A DNA stretch of 64,000 bases from Pseudomonas oryzihabitans (lineage in GTDB: Bacteria; Pseudomonadota; Gammaproteobacteria; Pseudomonadales; Pseudomonadaceae). A program made the position numbers and the translations under genes. The number at the start of each line of letters is the position of its first letter. The first letter of the stretch is position 1. Positions 63,003-64,000 of this stretch are shown here, piece by piece. The notes under the pieces were generated by a model that was not told the origin of the DNA, searched no databases, and saw only the letters and a list, made by a program, of their open reading frames with translations. Location of the stretch: positions 2,626,501 to 2,690,500 of the forward strand of contig NZ_CP013987.1 in the NCBI RefSeq assembly GCF_001518815.1. The letters are read 5' to 3'.

Positions 63003-64000
63003 CCCAAGGTACCGCCGTTCGCCTGCGCCACTGCGCCAAGACCTTTGCCGGAGGCCGCCAGGTGCTGCAGCCCCTGGACCTCGACATCCACCCGGGCGAG
63101 ACCCTGGTGTTCCTTGGCCCGTCCGGCTGCGGCAAGACCACCACCCTGCGCCTGATCGCCGGCCTGGAGCAGCCCGATGCCGGCGGCCAGGTGCTGTTCG
63201 ACGACCGTGACGTCACCGCCCTGCCCATCGAGCGCCGCGACGTCGGCATGGTGTTCCAGAACTACGCCCTGTTCCCCAACCTGGACGTGGCCGGCAACAT
63301 CGCCTACGGCCTGAAGATCCGTGGCCTGACGCGCGCCGAGCGCGATGCCCGGGTCGCCGAATTGCTGGCCATGATGCAGCTGGAGGCCCTGGCCGACCGG
63401 CGCATCCAGCAGCTGTCCGGTGGCCAGCGCCAGCGCGTGGCCCTGGCCCGCGCACTGGCGCCACGGCCGCGGGTGCTCCTGTTCGACGAACCCCTGGCAG
63501 CCCTGGACGCCCAGTTGCGCGAGCAGCTGCGGGCCGACATCGGCGCCCTGTTGCGCGAGCTGGGTACCACGGCGGTCTATGTCACCCACGACCAGCAGGA
63601 GGCCCTGGCGCTGGGCGACCGCATCGTGGTGATGGGCGACGGGCGCATCGCCCAGATCGGCACGCCGGCGCAGATCTACCAGCGCCCGGCCAGTCGCTTC
63701 GTGGCCGGTTTCGTCGGCCAGCTCAATCGCTTCGAGGTGCGCAGCCAGACGGGCAACGAGGTGGCCGTCGCGGGCGGTCGCCTGCCCTGGACCGGTTCGG
63801 CCAGCACCCTGTTCTGCCGCCCGGAACACCTGGAGCCCAGCACAACGCCTGCGCACCTCGTCGGCATCCTGGTCGGTCAGTTCTTCCAGGGCGCCCATTC
63901 GCGGCTGCTGGTGGAAGTGGGCACCGGCCAGCCGCTGCTGGTCGACACCGCCCAGAACGTGCAGGCCCAGCCGGGCGACCTGCTGCACCTGAACGTGCAC
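62999..64000 (+). CDS. ABC transporter ATP-binding protein (3' end beyond window)
   Basis: The ATG at 62999 overlaps the permease stop and the frame stays open to the last base (334 codons). Walker A GPSGCGKTT, Q-loop FQNYALFPNL, signature LSGGQRQRVALARAL, Walker B LLFDEPLAALD and H-loop VTHDQQEALALGD are all present, followed by a TOBE-like domain (LFCRPEHLEPS, FFQGAHSRLLVEVG) that is cut by the window end. It is the ATPase of the LacI-linked importer, of the PotA/FbpC type. Genes after it, which might tell the substrate, are outside the window. Confidence 0.93.
   Translation, partial: MTQGTAVRLRHCAKTFAGGRQVLQPLDLDIHPGETLVFLGPSGCGKTTTLRLIAGLEQPDAGGQVLFDDRDVTALPIERRDVGMVFQNYALFPNLDVAGNIAYGLKIRGLTRAERDARVAELLAMMQLEALADRRIQQLSGGQRQRVALARALAPRPRVLLFDEPLAALDAQLREQLRADIGALLRELGTTAVYVTHDQQEALALGDRIVVMGDGRIAQIGTPAQIYQRPASRFVAGFVGQLNRFEVRSQTGNEVAVAGGRLPWTGSASTLFCRPEHLEPSTTPAHLVGILVGQFFQGAHSRLLVEVGTGQPLLVDTAQNVQAQPGDLLHLNVH

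Overview
The window is 64 kb of GC-rich chromosome (roughly two-thirds G+C by eye) with tightly packed genes and strong G/C third-position bias. Gene content (OprD-type porin, Cyo quinol oxidase, DctA symporters, many LysR/IclR/LacI regulators, DUF3391-HD-GYP) points to Pseudomonas. A 262-residue ModA-like protein matching what I recall of aconitate isomerase Ais suggests the P. oryzihabitans/psychrotolerans group (inference). I saw no rRNA, tRNA, CRISPR array, transposase or integrase. Both ends cut through genes: a hybrid histidine kinase on the left and an ABC ATPase on the right.

Layout. 1-13.7 kb: two hybrid histidine kinases, an APC amino acid permease with a possible structured leader, an outer-membrane channel-like protein, a LuxR-type regulator, an HSL-type esterase, a D,D-carboxypeptidase and an OmpR-type two-component pair. 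13.9-19.6 kb: an organic-acid locus with Ais-like periplasmic isomerase, CitMHS transporter, DctA symporter, GalD/PrpF-family isomerase and a divergent LysR regulator. 19.7-25.4 kb: cyoABCD without cyoE, then a PQQ-type dehydrogenase lipoprotein and a DUF2231 membrane protein. 25.7-38.4 kb: an MFS transporter, an exported M20 peptidase and an IclR-linked catabolic block (enoyl-CoA hydratase, ADP-forming acyl-CoA ligase, SsuA-type ABC importer, OprD porin, FadB-like enzyme). 40-47.5 kb: a LysR-controlled run of DctA, carboxymuconolactone decarboxylase-family protein, SDR, Tat-exported amidohydrolase, SMP-30 lactonase, a second Ais-like protein and an exported alpha/beta-hydrolase-fold protein.

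47.5-53.3 kb is an A+T-richer accessory island of orphan genes: a helix/strand solenoid protein broken by one missing base, a DUF2845 protein, a 53-residue ORF, a 212-residue membrane protein and a 560-residue Ser-rich protein. It also holds two inverted copies of a 36-bp repeat and a perfect 16-bp palindrome. It is bracketed by two inverted paralogous alpha/beta-hydrolase genes, both with Ala in place of the usual nucleophile. 54.4-64 kb returns to ordinary content: an MFS carboxylate transporter, an HD-GYP phosphodiesterase, a chemoreceptor, and a LacI regulator fused by overlap to an ABC importer operon.

How it fits together: most of the window is about finding, importing and catabolising plant-type organic acids. 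The most unusual idea is a periplasmic processing module: two ModA-fold proteins without any ABC partner, a Tat-exported metal-dependent lactonase-like enzyme and an exported hydrolase-fold protein, all next to proton/sodium-coupled carboxylate symporters. This suggests that acids are isomerised or opened outside the inner membrane before uptake.
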